NCBI GenBank assembly: GCA_902806305.1
Contig: CADCWC010000073.1
Location: 1-10,578 of the forward strand
Direction of reading: 5' to 3'
Length of the DNA: 10,578 bases
From: an uncultured Thermoleophilia bacterium
Lineage (GTDB): Bacteria; Actinomycetota; Thermoleophilia; Gaiellales; F1-60-MAGs149
Of this stretch, positions 1 through 5,119 are shown in pieces. Position numbers and translations under genes: made by a program. The notes beneath the pieces are model-generated. The model saw only the letters and a program-made list of their open reading frames with translations, did no database searches and was not told the origin of the DNA. The stretch's first letter is position 1, and every line of letters begins with the position of its first letter.

Positions 1-42
1 GAGGCCTGGGTCGGTCGGTCGAACGGCCGCGACGATGCCTGA
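1..42 (+). CDS. 3' end of an upstream gene (partial)
   Basis: The first frame of the window is open from the edge and ends at a TGA at 40-42, giving a short C-terminal tail, EAWVGRSNGRDDA. The next gene's ATG at 35 lies inside it, an 8-nt overlap of the kind common in operons. Since the next gene is a formate-dehydrogenase-type cytochrome b, the missing gene could be the iron-sulfur or another subunit of that enzyme. Thirteen residues cannot prove this. The other two + frames are also open at the edge, so even the reading frame is inferred from the overlap pattern. Confidence 0.35.
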   Translation, partial: EAWVGRSNGRDDA

Positions 43-793
43 CCGAGGTGTCCGGACGCCCGTGGCTGTCGGCGCGCGGATCACGCGGTTCGGCGTGACC
101 GAGCGCCTGCTGCACTGGGCCGTCGCCGCCCTGGTCGGCGTCGAGACGGTCACGGGGGCGTTCCTCTGGGCGCCCGCGTTCTCGACGCTCGTGAGCCGGC
201 CGACGGCGACGTGGCTGCATCTGGCCGCGGCGGTCGGTCTGGCGCTCGCGTTCCTCCTCGCGCCGCTCATCGGGGACCGGGACGCGCTGCGGCGCGCCGC
301 CCGGCAGGTCGACCGCTTCGACGCGGACGACGCCGCGTGGCTCCGTGGCCTGCCGCGCCGGCTGCTGCACCGCCGGGCCCGTCCGGCGCCGCCGCAGGGG
401 CGCTTCAACGCGGGCCAGAAGCTGAACGCGGCCCTGACCGGCGGGCTGCTCGCGGTCCTCGCGCTCTCCGGCGCGTTGCTCTGGCAGGGCGAGCGCGACA
501 CCGACTGGCGCCTGGAGGGCAGCGTGACCGTCCACGACGCCGCCACCGTCGCCCTGCTCGTGCTCGTCCTCGGGCACATCTACCTGGCGGTCCTCAACCC
601 GGCCACGCGTCACGCGCTGCAGGGCATGACCCGCGGCGACGTGGACCGGGCCTGGGCCGAGCACCACCACGCCACGTGGGTGGCCGAGCAGGGCGCTGTC
701 GACGCTCCGCGGGAGCGTGCCGTCGGGGACGGGTCCGACGCCGCCGCGGACCGTCGACCGGCCCGGCGGCGAGGGGCTGGGCGCGACCGGTAG
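35..793 (+). CDS. Cytochrome b subunit of a formate dehydrogenase-type complex (FdnI/FdoI-like gamma subunit)
   Basis: This 252-aa integral membrane protein would carry two b hemes and pass electrons from a periplasm-facing dehydrogenase to quinone. Four hydrophobic helices are visible at about 26-46, 58-80, 132-150 and 168-188. Each carries a histidine in the expected setting: H27 in LLHW, H62 in WLH, H167 in VHD and H181 in GHIY. Family hallmarks include RFNAGQKLN (123-131), the NP after the last helix, and a GMTRGDVDRAWAEHHHATW segment (197-215). The last 35 residues are charged, Arg/Ala-rich and probably disordered. The ATG overlaps the end of the preceding frame and no clear Shine-Dalgarno precedes it; because the frame is open to the window edge, a more upstream start is possible. 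The catalytic and iron-sulfur subunits should lie upstream. Related cytochrome b561 modules serve hydrogenases and thiosulfate reductases, so the partner enzyme is inferred. Confidence 0.85.
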   Translation: MPDRGVRTPVAVGARITRFGVTERLLHWAVAALVGVETVTGAFLWAPAFSTLVSRPTATWLHLAAAVGLALAFLLAPLIGDRDALRRAARQVDRFDADDAAWLRGLPRRLLHRRARPAPPQGRFNAGQKLNAALTGGLLAVLALSGALLWQGERDTDWRLEGSVTVHDAATVALLVLVLGHIYLAVLNPATRHALQGMTRGDVDRAWAEHHHATWVAEQGAVDAPRERAVGDGSDAAADRRPARRRGAGRDR

Positions 794-893
794 CAGCCCG
801 GTGAGGAAGCAGTCATCATCGGGCGGGGACCGAGGTCTTCGCGACCGACTCCAAGCTCCCGGCGTCCGGCCGTCCGTCGTGAAGGAGCGTGTC

Positions 894-1466
894 ATGCCCG
901 CGCAGATCCCCGCCCTCCACGACCTGGCCCGTGGGGCCGTGGCCGAGATCGGGGACGTGCTCGGGCGCATCCCGCCCGCGGACGTGGAGCGTCTCTGCGA
1001 CGAGCTGCTCGCGGCGCGTCGGATCGTCGTGTTCGGGATGGGGCGCGAGGGGTTGATGGTGCGCGCCCTGGCCATGCGGTTGGTGCACCTCGGACTCGAC
1101 GCCCACGTCGTCGGCGACATGAGCACGCCGCCCGTCGGTCCCGCCGACCTGTTCGTGGCGAGCGTCGGACCGGGGACGCTCAGTACTGCCGAGGCGCTGC
1201 TCGGAGTCGCCCGACGCGACGGCGCACGGACGCTCGTCGTGACGGGGCAGCCGGACGGCCCTGCACCGCGGGGGGCCGACACGGTCGTCCACGTCCCCGC
1301 CCAGACCATGGCCGACGACGGGGGCGGCTCACGGAGCGTCCTGCCGATGGGCAGCCTGTTCGAGGCGGCCGAGCTCGTGCTCTTCGACCTCGTCTCGATC
1401 CTGCTGCGGGAGCGGACGGGTGGGTCCGCCGAGGAGATGCGCGCCCGCCACACGAACCTCGAGTGA
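894..1466 (+). CDS. SIS-domain protein, divergent 6-phospho-3-hexuloisomerase family
   Basis: This 190-aa protein is one SIS (sugar isomerase) domain. The C-terminal signature PMGSLFEAAELVLFD (151-165) followed by EEMRARHTNLE (180-190) is characteristic of 6-phospho-3-hexuloisomerase (HxlB/PHI), which makes fructose 6-phosphate in the ribulose monophosphate formaldehyde route. Two sugar-phosphate-binding stretches are unusual: the usual GxGRSG is GMGREG (48-53), and the usual SGSGET loop reads VGPGTLST (91-98). Substrate and even catalysis are therefore uncertain. The ATG at 894 follows a good Shine-Dalgarno (AAGGAG at 882-887, 6-nt spacer); an in-frame ATG at 717 would overlap the cytochrome gene and lacks this. 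It lies about 100 nt downstream of the cytochrome b gene on the same strand, which fits one-carbon metabolism, but no hexulose-phosphate synthase is visible. An alternative is a regulatory or other phosphosugar-binding SIS protein. Confidence 0.8.
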   Translation: MPAQIPALHDLARGAVAEIGDVLGRIPPADVERLCDELLAARRIVVFGMGREGLMVRALAMRLVHLGLDAHVVGDMSTPPVGPADLFVASVGPGTLSTAEALLGVARRDGARTLVVTGQPDGPAPRGADTVVHVPAQTMADDGGGSRSVLPMGSLFEAAELVLFDLVSILLRERTGGSAEEMRARHTNLE

Positions 1467-1502
1467 GCCAGGGCGACGACCGACCCTGCCCCGCCGCGGC
1501 GC

Positions 1503-1862
1503 TCAGGTGCGCGGGGCGTACCGCCGGTGGAGCATCACGTCGTTCCCGTCGGGGTCCGCGAAGAACGCCATGTGGCAGACGCCGGTGTCGATCGTCTCGC
1601 CGAAGAACCGGACGCCTTTGGCCTCGAGCTCGGCGCGCGCCGCGGCGACGTCGTCGACCTGCAGGGCGGGCGAACCGTTCTTCTGGGGTGCGAACGGCAT
1701 GCCGACGGACTCGGGCTCCCAGATGCCGAAGCAGGTGTCGCCGGCCCAGGCCTCGAAGCGCGCCTTGTCGTCCGGCCGCAGGCCGAGGGTGTCGACGTAG
1801 AAGCTCCGCGAGCGCTCGGCGTCCTGCGACGGGATGGGGATGAAGTCGACTCGGTTGACCAT
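1503..1862 (-). CDS. VOC-family (glyoxalase/bleomycin-resistance fold) protein
   Basis: This 119-aa protein has the paired beta-alpha-beta-beta-beta pattern of a single vicinal-oxygen-chelate domain: an N-terminal VDFIPIP strand, FYVDTLGL (21-28), a second module starting near VDDVAAARAELEAKGV (69-84), and the ADPDGNDVML turn (102-111) typical of the family. VOC proteins act as dimers in small-molecule isomerisation, dioxygenation or drug binding. The usual metal-binding Glu after DPDGN is not present (VMLHRRY, with H112 nearby); H97 precedes the turn. Canonical glyoxalase I chemistry is thus not supported and no substrate can be named. The ATG is preceded by AGGA with a 7-nt spacer that abuts the LtrA stop codon, 9 nt away, so the two are probably co-transcribed. 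It converges on the PHI-like gene with a 36-nt gap holding only a weak 5-bp inverted repeat. Confidence 0.82.
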   Translation of the reverse strand: MVNRVDFIPIPSQDAERSRSFYVDTLGLRPDDKARFEAWAGDTCFGIWEPESVGMPFAPQKNGSPALQVDDVAAARAELEAKGVRFFGETIDTGVCHMAFFADPDGNDVMLHRRYAPRT

Positions 1863-1871
1863 GGCGAGATC

Positions 1872-3122
1872 CTAGCTCGCGGCCTCGCCGTCGCCGGCCG
1901 CGGGCGGACCGTGGGCGACGTGCGGCCCGCCGGCGGTCGCGCCGTGCCGTAGCTGGTGCCGCACGTTGTCGCGCGCCTCGGCGTAGCGCACCGCCTCGTA
2001 GGTCACGAGCGCCGCGAGCAGCGCCGTCAGGAACGCGACGGTCGCCAGTGCGGGCACCTCCACGGCCGCAGGCAGGAACGCGACGGCGAGGCCCGCGGTC
2101 AGGAGTCGCGGCCGGGAGAGCGTGTGGACGTTGCGGAGGCGGAAGGCGACGTGGCCGAGGAGGTAGAGCGCGCTTCCGCCGAGCAGCGCCGTGGCGGGCA
2201 CGAGCTCGAGTGCGTCGCCGACGTGTCCGAGCGTCTTCTTGAGCCCCAGGGCGATCAGGACGACGCCCGCCACCATCGGGAGGTGGAGGAGCGAGTACGA
2301 GTCGCGGGCGAGGCTGTTGCGCTCGCGGCCGGGGGCGGCGCTCACCAGGCGACGCTCCGCGACGATCGCGACCACGTCGAAGTAGAGCCACCAGAGGGCG
2401 GCGGCGATCGCCGTGCCGAGCACGGCGGCGACCACGACGCCGGCGTCGACGCCGACCTCGGCGCCGACGCCGATCGCCACGATCGACTCGCCCAGGGCGA
2501 TGATGAAGATGAGGGCGTGGCGCTCGGCGAAGTGGCGAGGTACGAGCGTCCAGCCCCCGACGCCCACGAGCAGCGGCCCGCTGACATCGAGGACGATCGC
2601 CGCGAGCCAGACGGCTCCCTGGGCGGCGCCGTCGAGGAACGCGGCCGCGACGATCAGACCGACGCCGAGCGCCGTGCTCCCGGCGAGGCCGGTGACGGAG
2701 CGCCGGAGGTCCGGGTCGTCGCGACTGGCCAGGGTGAACAGCACGATGTGAGCCACGCGCACGACGGCGTACGCGCAGGCGAAGAGCAGGGCCGAGCTGC
2801 CGAACGCGTCCGGGACGCAGAGCGCCGCCACGAGCAGCGCGGCCATCGCGGCGAAGAGCACCAGTCGGACGGCGCCCTCCTCCGGGTCGAGGACGCTCGT
2901 CAACCAGGCGTAGCCGACCCACGACCACCAGAGGACGCTCAGCACGAGCAGCCCCTGCGCCAGCCCGCGCCAGGTCGGTGTGGCGGCCATCAGCGCCGTG
3001 CACTGCGTCAACGCCAGCACGAACACGAGGTCGAAGAACAGCTCGAGCGGCTTGACGGACTCCTCCTGCCGCAGCACCGCACGGACCCGTGGACCGCGGG
3101 CGGGTGCGGCGGAGGCGCTCAC
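1872..3122 (-). CDS. ltrA: LtrA (low temperature requirement A) family membrane protein
   Basis: This 416-aa polytopic protein has the LtrA family layout of about ten or more hydrophobic helices. Signature blocks are ELFFDLVFVLALTQ (27-40) at the first helix, HFAERHALIFIIALGESIVAIG (starting at 197) in the middle, and RDSYSLLHLPMVAGVV (273-288). The family is named for a Listeria gene needed for growth in the cold; its biochemical activity is not established. The C-terminal 30 residues are Gly/Ala/His-rich and soluble. I place the start at GTG 3122, 40 nt past the solute-binding-protein stop; the ORF could open at 3242, but that would put 80 nt inside the preceding gene and add an Arg/Ser-rich, family-atypical N-terminus. 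A GAGG sits only 2 nt before this GTG, and a -10-like GATAGT (3129-3134) lies 6 nt upstream, so a leaderless transcript is conceivable. The VOC gene follows after 9 nt. Confidence 0.87.
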   Translation of the reverse strand: MSASAAPARGPRVRAVLRQEESVKPLELFFDLVFVLALTQCTALMAATPTWRGLAQGLLVLSVLWWSWVGYAWLTSVLDPEEGAVRLVLFAAMAALLVAALCVPDAFGSSALLFACAYAVVRVAHIVLFTLASRDDPDLRRSVTGLAGSTALGVGLIVAAAFLDGAAQGAVWLAAIVLDVSGPLLVGVGGWTLVPRHFAERHALIFIIALGESIVAIGVGAEVGVDAGVVVAAVLGTAIAAALWWLYFDVVAIVAERRLVSAAPGRERNSLARDSYSLLHLPMVAGVVLIALGLKKTLGHVGDALELVPATALLGGSALYLLGHVAFRLRNVHTLSRPRLLTAGLAVAFLPAAVEVPALATVAFLTALLAALVTYEAVRYAEARDNVRHQLRHGATAGGPHVAHGPPAAGDGEAAS

Positions 3123-3162
3123 GGCCTCACTATCGCAACTTCTCGACCGCGGGCCCGGCCCC

Positions 3163-4089
3163 CTACCCGAGCAGACCCTGCTCGGCGAGGAAGCCGGCTG
3201 CGACCGTGGCCGCATCCTGGCCCTCGACGTCGACGGCGGCATTCATGGTCACCATCGCGTCGATCGTCAGCTCGGCGCTGACGGCGTTGACGATCTCGGC
3301 GAACTCCTCACCGAGGGCGTCGAGCTTCGCCCGTCTGACGACCGGGGCGACGTTCTGGAAGCCGAAGAGCCCCTCCGGATCCTCGAGCACGGTGTAGTTC
3401 TCGGTCGCGAGCGCCGGGTCGGTCGTGAACACGGACGCCGCCTGGATGTCCCCGGCGTCGAGAGCCTCGTAGGCCCGGCCGCCACGGATCTGGCGGAAGG
3501 TCACGTTGTCGAGGCCGTAGACCTCCTGGAGCCCCCGGAGCCCCTGGCGCCGCGTGCGGAACTCCGGTCGGCCGCCGATCGCGACCGACGGGACGTCGAC
3601 GAGGTCCGCGATCGAGCGCAGGCCGTGCTCGGCGGCGAACTCCCGTCGCGTGGCGATGGCGTCCTTGTCGGCGAACGGCGTGCGCTCGAGCATCGTCGCG
3701 CCCCTCGACTCCTCGAACGCCCGGGCGGCGTCGTAGGCGTCGTCCTCGCTCGTCGGCATCTCGCTCGCGCCGGCGAGCACGGCCACGATCACCCCGGTGT
3801 ACTCGGGGTACATGTCGATCTGCCCGCTGGTGAAGGCCTTGTCGATCACCTCCGTGCTGCCGATGTCGCGCCGCAGCTCGACCTCGTAGCCGCGAGCCTC
3901 GAGCGCCTGCGCGTACAGCTCGCCCAGGATGTACTGCTCGGTGAAGTCCTTCGTGCCGATCACGATCGAGCGGTCGCCGCCGCCCGAGCCGGCCGCCGCC
4001 GTCGTGCGGTCCCCGCCCTCCCCGCAGGCGGCGAGCGCCACGGCCAGCACGGCGACGAGGGCGGCGTTGATGACGGATCGTCGTCTCAT
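3163..4089 (-). CDS. OsmF/ProX-type glycine betaine/choline ABC transporter substrate-binding lipoprotein
   Basis: This 308-aa type 2 periplasmic-binding-fold protein belongs to the OpuC/ProX/OsmF group that binds quaternary-amine compatible solutes such as betaine, choline or carnitine. The N-terminus is a lipoprotein signal: MRRR, a hydrophobic core, then the lipobox LAAC with the lipidated cysteine at 22, followed by a Gly/Ser/Thr-rich linker. The mature domain opens with IVIGTKDFTEQYILGEL (42-58), the family hallmark. YPEYTG (94-99) should supply aromatic ligand contacts, and SVFTTDP (219-225) and FQNVAPVV (244-251) match the second lobe. Length is normal and nothing is missing. It is an orphan here: neither permease (OpuCB/OsmW type) nor ATPase genes flank it, so it must share a transporter encoded elsewhere. 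GGAG lies 10 nt before the ATG, an acceptable but long spacing. Two exact 12-bp direct repeats lie 40-72 nt upstream. LtrA follows on the same strand. Confidence 0.88.
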   Translation of the reverse strand: MRRRSVINAALVAVLAVALAACGEGGDRTTAAAGSGGGDRSIVIGTKDFTEQYILGELYAQALEARGYEVELRRDIGSTEVIDKAFTSGQIDMYPEYTGVIVAVLAGASEMPTSEDDAYDAARAFEESRGATMLERTPFADKDAIATRREFAAEHGLRSIADLVDVPSVAIGGRPEFRTRRQGLRGLQEVYGLDNVTFRQIRGGRAYEALDAGDIQAASVFTTDPALATENYTVLEDPEGLFGFQNVAPVVRRAKLDALGEEFAEIVNAVSAELTIDAMVTMNAAVDVEGQDAATVAAGFLAEQGLLG

Positions 4090-4128
4090 GTCGGAGGTGC
4101 TCCAGGCCCGCGGGCGCGGCCTGAGCCC

Positions 4129-4161
4129 GCGACGTCATGACGGTCACGGGCGACGTCATGA
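4129..4161. promoter_or_regulatory. Tandem 12-bp direct repeat (21-bp period), candidate operator upstream of the lipoprotein gene
   Basis: GCGACGTCATGA occurs exactly at 4129-4140 and again at 4150-4161, so the two copies sit 21 bp apart, two helical turns on the same DNA face. The left copy is part of a perfect 10-bp palindrome, CGTCATGACG (4133-4142); the right copy carries the same palindrome with one mismatch (4154-4163). The pair begins 40 nt upstream of the lipoprotein start codon. Phased, partly palindromic sites are typical of regulator binding; the regulator is unknown. Confidence 0.5.
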
Positions 4162-4239
4162 TGGCAGGGAGCCGCACCTTTCCCCTCGGACGGGTCCGAC
4201 GCGCCGGACCGGGCGTCCCGGGCCGCGCCTGAACGACGA

Positions 4240-4271
4240 GGGGCCGGCCCACCCCGTGGTGGACCGGCCCC
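4240..4271. terminator. Strong GC-rich hairpin, terminator or attenuator-like
   Basis: The arms at 4240-4253 (GGGGCCGGCCCACC) and 4258-4271 (GGTGGACCGGCCCC) pair over 14 bp with one mismatch (a G-U pair or a C/A mismatch, depending on which strand is transcribed) around a 4-nt loop, CCGT. A further GACGA/TCGTC pairing is possible outside a short internal bulge. No run of T follows on either strand, so an intrinsic terminator is not proven; high-GC actinobacterial terminators often lack a clean U-tract. Its position inside a divergent region, downstream of a possible leader ORF on the - strand, also fits an attenuator. Confidence 0.45.
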
Positions 4272-4297
4272 GGCAGGTCGTCCTTCCCGGCTCGGCG

Positions 4298-4393
4298 TCA
4301 GCGCGCCTGTGGCCGCGTGCGCCGCGTCGGAGCGTCGACGCCCCCCCGCACAGAGGTCATGAGGAGATAGGCGAGACCGAAATGCTGCTGCAT
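4298..4393 (-). CDS. Possible 31-aa leader ORF upstream of the lipoprotein gene
   Basis: An ATG at 4393 opens 31 codons ending in TGA. The product is hydrophobic at its start (MQQHFGLAYLLMTSV) and Arg/Thr-rich at its end. GGAAGGA (4404-4410) lies 10 nt upstream, and a TATACT hexamer on the same strand (4444-4449) would start transcription about 44 nt before the ATG. The strong hairpin begins 27 nt after the stop. This ORF, hairpin, downstream-gene order resembles an attenuated leader. I do not recognise the peptide, and a 31-codon ORF can occur by chance in such GC-rich DNA, so this is only a candidate. Confidence 0.25.
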   Translation of the reverse strand: MQQHFGLAYLLMTSVRGGVDAPTRRTRPQAR

Positions 4394-4423
4394 GCGATGC
4401 GTGTCCTTCCGTGCCAAGAGAGG

Positions 4424-4451
4424 TTGTGCGCGATACAGCCATGAGTATAGG
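4424..4451 (+). promoter_or_regulatory. Candidate promoter for the Lrp operon
   Basis: TTGTGC (4424-4429) and TATAGG (4446-4451) are separated by 16 bp and resemble -35 and -10 elements of a housekeeping sigma factor. They lie in the AT-richest part of the window. Transcription would start near 4458, about 50 nt before the annotated Lrp ATG and just upstream of the AAATCGG repeats. Confidence 0.35.
4444..4449 (-). promoter_or_regulatory. Candidate -10 element facing the lipoprotein operon
   Basis: TATACT on the - strand is close to the -10 consensus and lies in an AT-rich pocket overlapping the oppositely directed TATAGG. No good -35 hexamer is found 16-18 bp upstream. If used, it would give the lipoprotein mRNA a leader of about 350 nt that includes the small ORF, the hairpin and the 12-bp repeats. 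Confidence 0.3.
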
Positions 4452-4474
4452 AATCAGCTTCTCTTGCCGCGCTG

Positions 4475-4505
4475 AAATCGGCCATCCGGCGATCAAAATC
4501 GGTCA
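4475..4505. promoter_or_regulatory. AAATCGGYCA direct repeat (21-bp period) at the Lrp start, candidate autoregulatory site
   Basis: AAATCGGCCA (4475-4484) and AAATCGGTCA (4496-4505) match at 9 of 10 positions and lie 21 bp apart. The second copy ends 2 nt before the annotated Lrp start codon. Lrp/AsnC proteins commonly bind helically phased arrays next to their own genes, so autoregulation is a reasonable inference. The motif is not the E. coli Lrp consensus. Confidence 0.45.
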
Positions 4506-4507
4506 CA

Positions 4508-5119
4508 ATGTCGTCACGAACCGAATTCTCTCCGGTCGCACGCCGCACAAGCATGCACGCGTGGGCTGCCCCGAGAGCGGCAGCACCACCTGCCGAACGA
4601 CGGACCGTGCAGCGGTACAGTGTTCGGAACTTGCCCGCCGAGAACCCAGAACGCCGGAGAATCGACGCCACCGACTGGCAGATCTTGGGCATCCTCCAGC
4701 AGGAGGGCAAGGCGACGTACGCCGACATCGCCCGGCGCATCGGCCTCTCGCAGGCGGCGGCGCACGACCGGGTCAAGAAGCTCGAGGGTCGGGGGGTCAT
4801 CAGGGGGTACCGCGCGGTCGTCGACGCGACGGCGGTCGGGATGCCCGTGACCGCGTTCATCTTCGTGCAGCAGTCGGGCGGCCCACGTCGACCGGACCTG
4901 CCCGCGACGTTCGCCGACCATCCGAACGTCGTCGAGTGCCACTCGATCGCGGGCGACGAGAGCTTCATGCTGAAGGTGCGCGCCGCCGACACGGTCGAGC
5001 TGGAGCGGCTGATCAACGACATCCGGACCGTCGAGACCGTGGAGCGGACACGCACGATCGTCGGTCTCACGACCTGGTTCGAGGGGCGACCGACCGTGGC
5101 CTCCGCCGCTCGCGAGTGA
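4508..5119 (+). CDS. Lrp/AsnC-family transcriptional regulator
   Basis: The recognisable protein starts near residue 52: IDATDWQILGILQQEGKATYADIARRIGLSQAAAHDRVKKLEGRGVI is a standard AsnC winged helix-turn-helix (about 52-98, recognition helix LSQAAAHDRVKKLE). The RAM effector-binding/oligomerisation domain follows (about 110-190, with VECHSIAGDESFMLKVRA). Family members sense amino acids or related metabolites and form octamers. From ATG 4508 the protein is 203 aa, about 50 longer than usual, and those first 50 codons use many A/T-ending codons (TCA, CGA, GAA, TCT, GCA, ACA, AGA) that are almost absent afterwards. The real start may be GTG 4607 or TTG 4631, although neither has a clear Shine-Dalgarno. 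A -10-like TACAGT at 4616-4621 would suit a leaderless start at 4631. Its stop overlaps the next gene's GTG by 4 nt (GTGA), implying translational coupling. Confidence 0.85.
   Translation: MSSRTEFSPVARRTSMHAWAAPRAAAPPAERRTVQRYSVRNLPAENPERRRIDATDWQILGILQQEGKATYADIARRIGLSQAAAHDRVKKLEGRGVIRGYRAVVDATAVGMPVTAFIFVQQSGGPRRPDLPATFADHPNVVECHSIAGDESFMLKVRAADTVELERLINDIRTVETVERTRTIVGLTTWFEGRPTVASAARE

Larger units (their letters stand above)
4090..4507. other. Divergent intergenic control region, 418 nt
   Basis: This is the longest stretch without a confident gene. It separates the lipoprotein gene (-) from the Lrp gene (+). Base composition falls sharply from about 4400 onward. It contains, from left to right: two exact GCGACGTCATGA repeats, overlapping alternative stems around 4186-4210, a strong hairpin at 4240-4271, a possible 31-codon ORF on the - strand, promoter-like hexamers for both strands near 4424-4451, and AAATCGG repeats next to the Lrp start. 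No tRNA or known riboswitch could be recognised by eye. Confidence 0.8.

Noticed and set aside
1467..1502. Terminator between the convergent SIS and VOC genes
   Set aside because: Only a CAGGG/CCCTG pairing with a 10-nt loop and no T-run is present, too weak to call.
1180..3003. 607-codon open frame on the - strand, and a 441-codon open frame on the + strand at 1956-3281
   Set aside because: Both are low-complexity Arg/Gly/Ala/Pro or Glu/Arg/His-rich shadows of the LtrA, VOC and SIS genes, the kind produced by extreme GC content.
3123..3242. Longer LtrA start at 3242
   Set aside because: It would lie 80 nt inside the lipoprotein gene, adds an Arg/Ser-rich N-terminus unlike the family, and the GTG at 3122 fits the gap.
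4089..4300. A c-di-AMP (ydaO-type) or glycine riboswitch before the lipoprotein gene
   Set aside because: Considered because of the osmolyte context, but I could not match the conserved core segments; only generic GC-rich stems are visible.
4086..4496. 136-codon - strand frame and the long 4357-6063 - strand frame through the control region
   Set aside because: No family resemblance, Arg/Gly/Ala-rich shadow-like composition, and the former runs into the lipoprotein start region in another frame.
4411..5115. Upstream extension of the phosphoesterase frame
   Set aside because: The extension is the out-of-frame shadow of the Lrp gene; the GTG overlapping the Lrp stop gives a proper membrane-anchor N-terminus.
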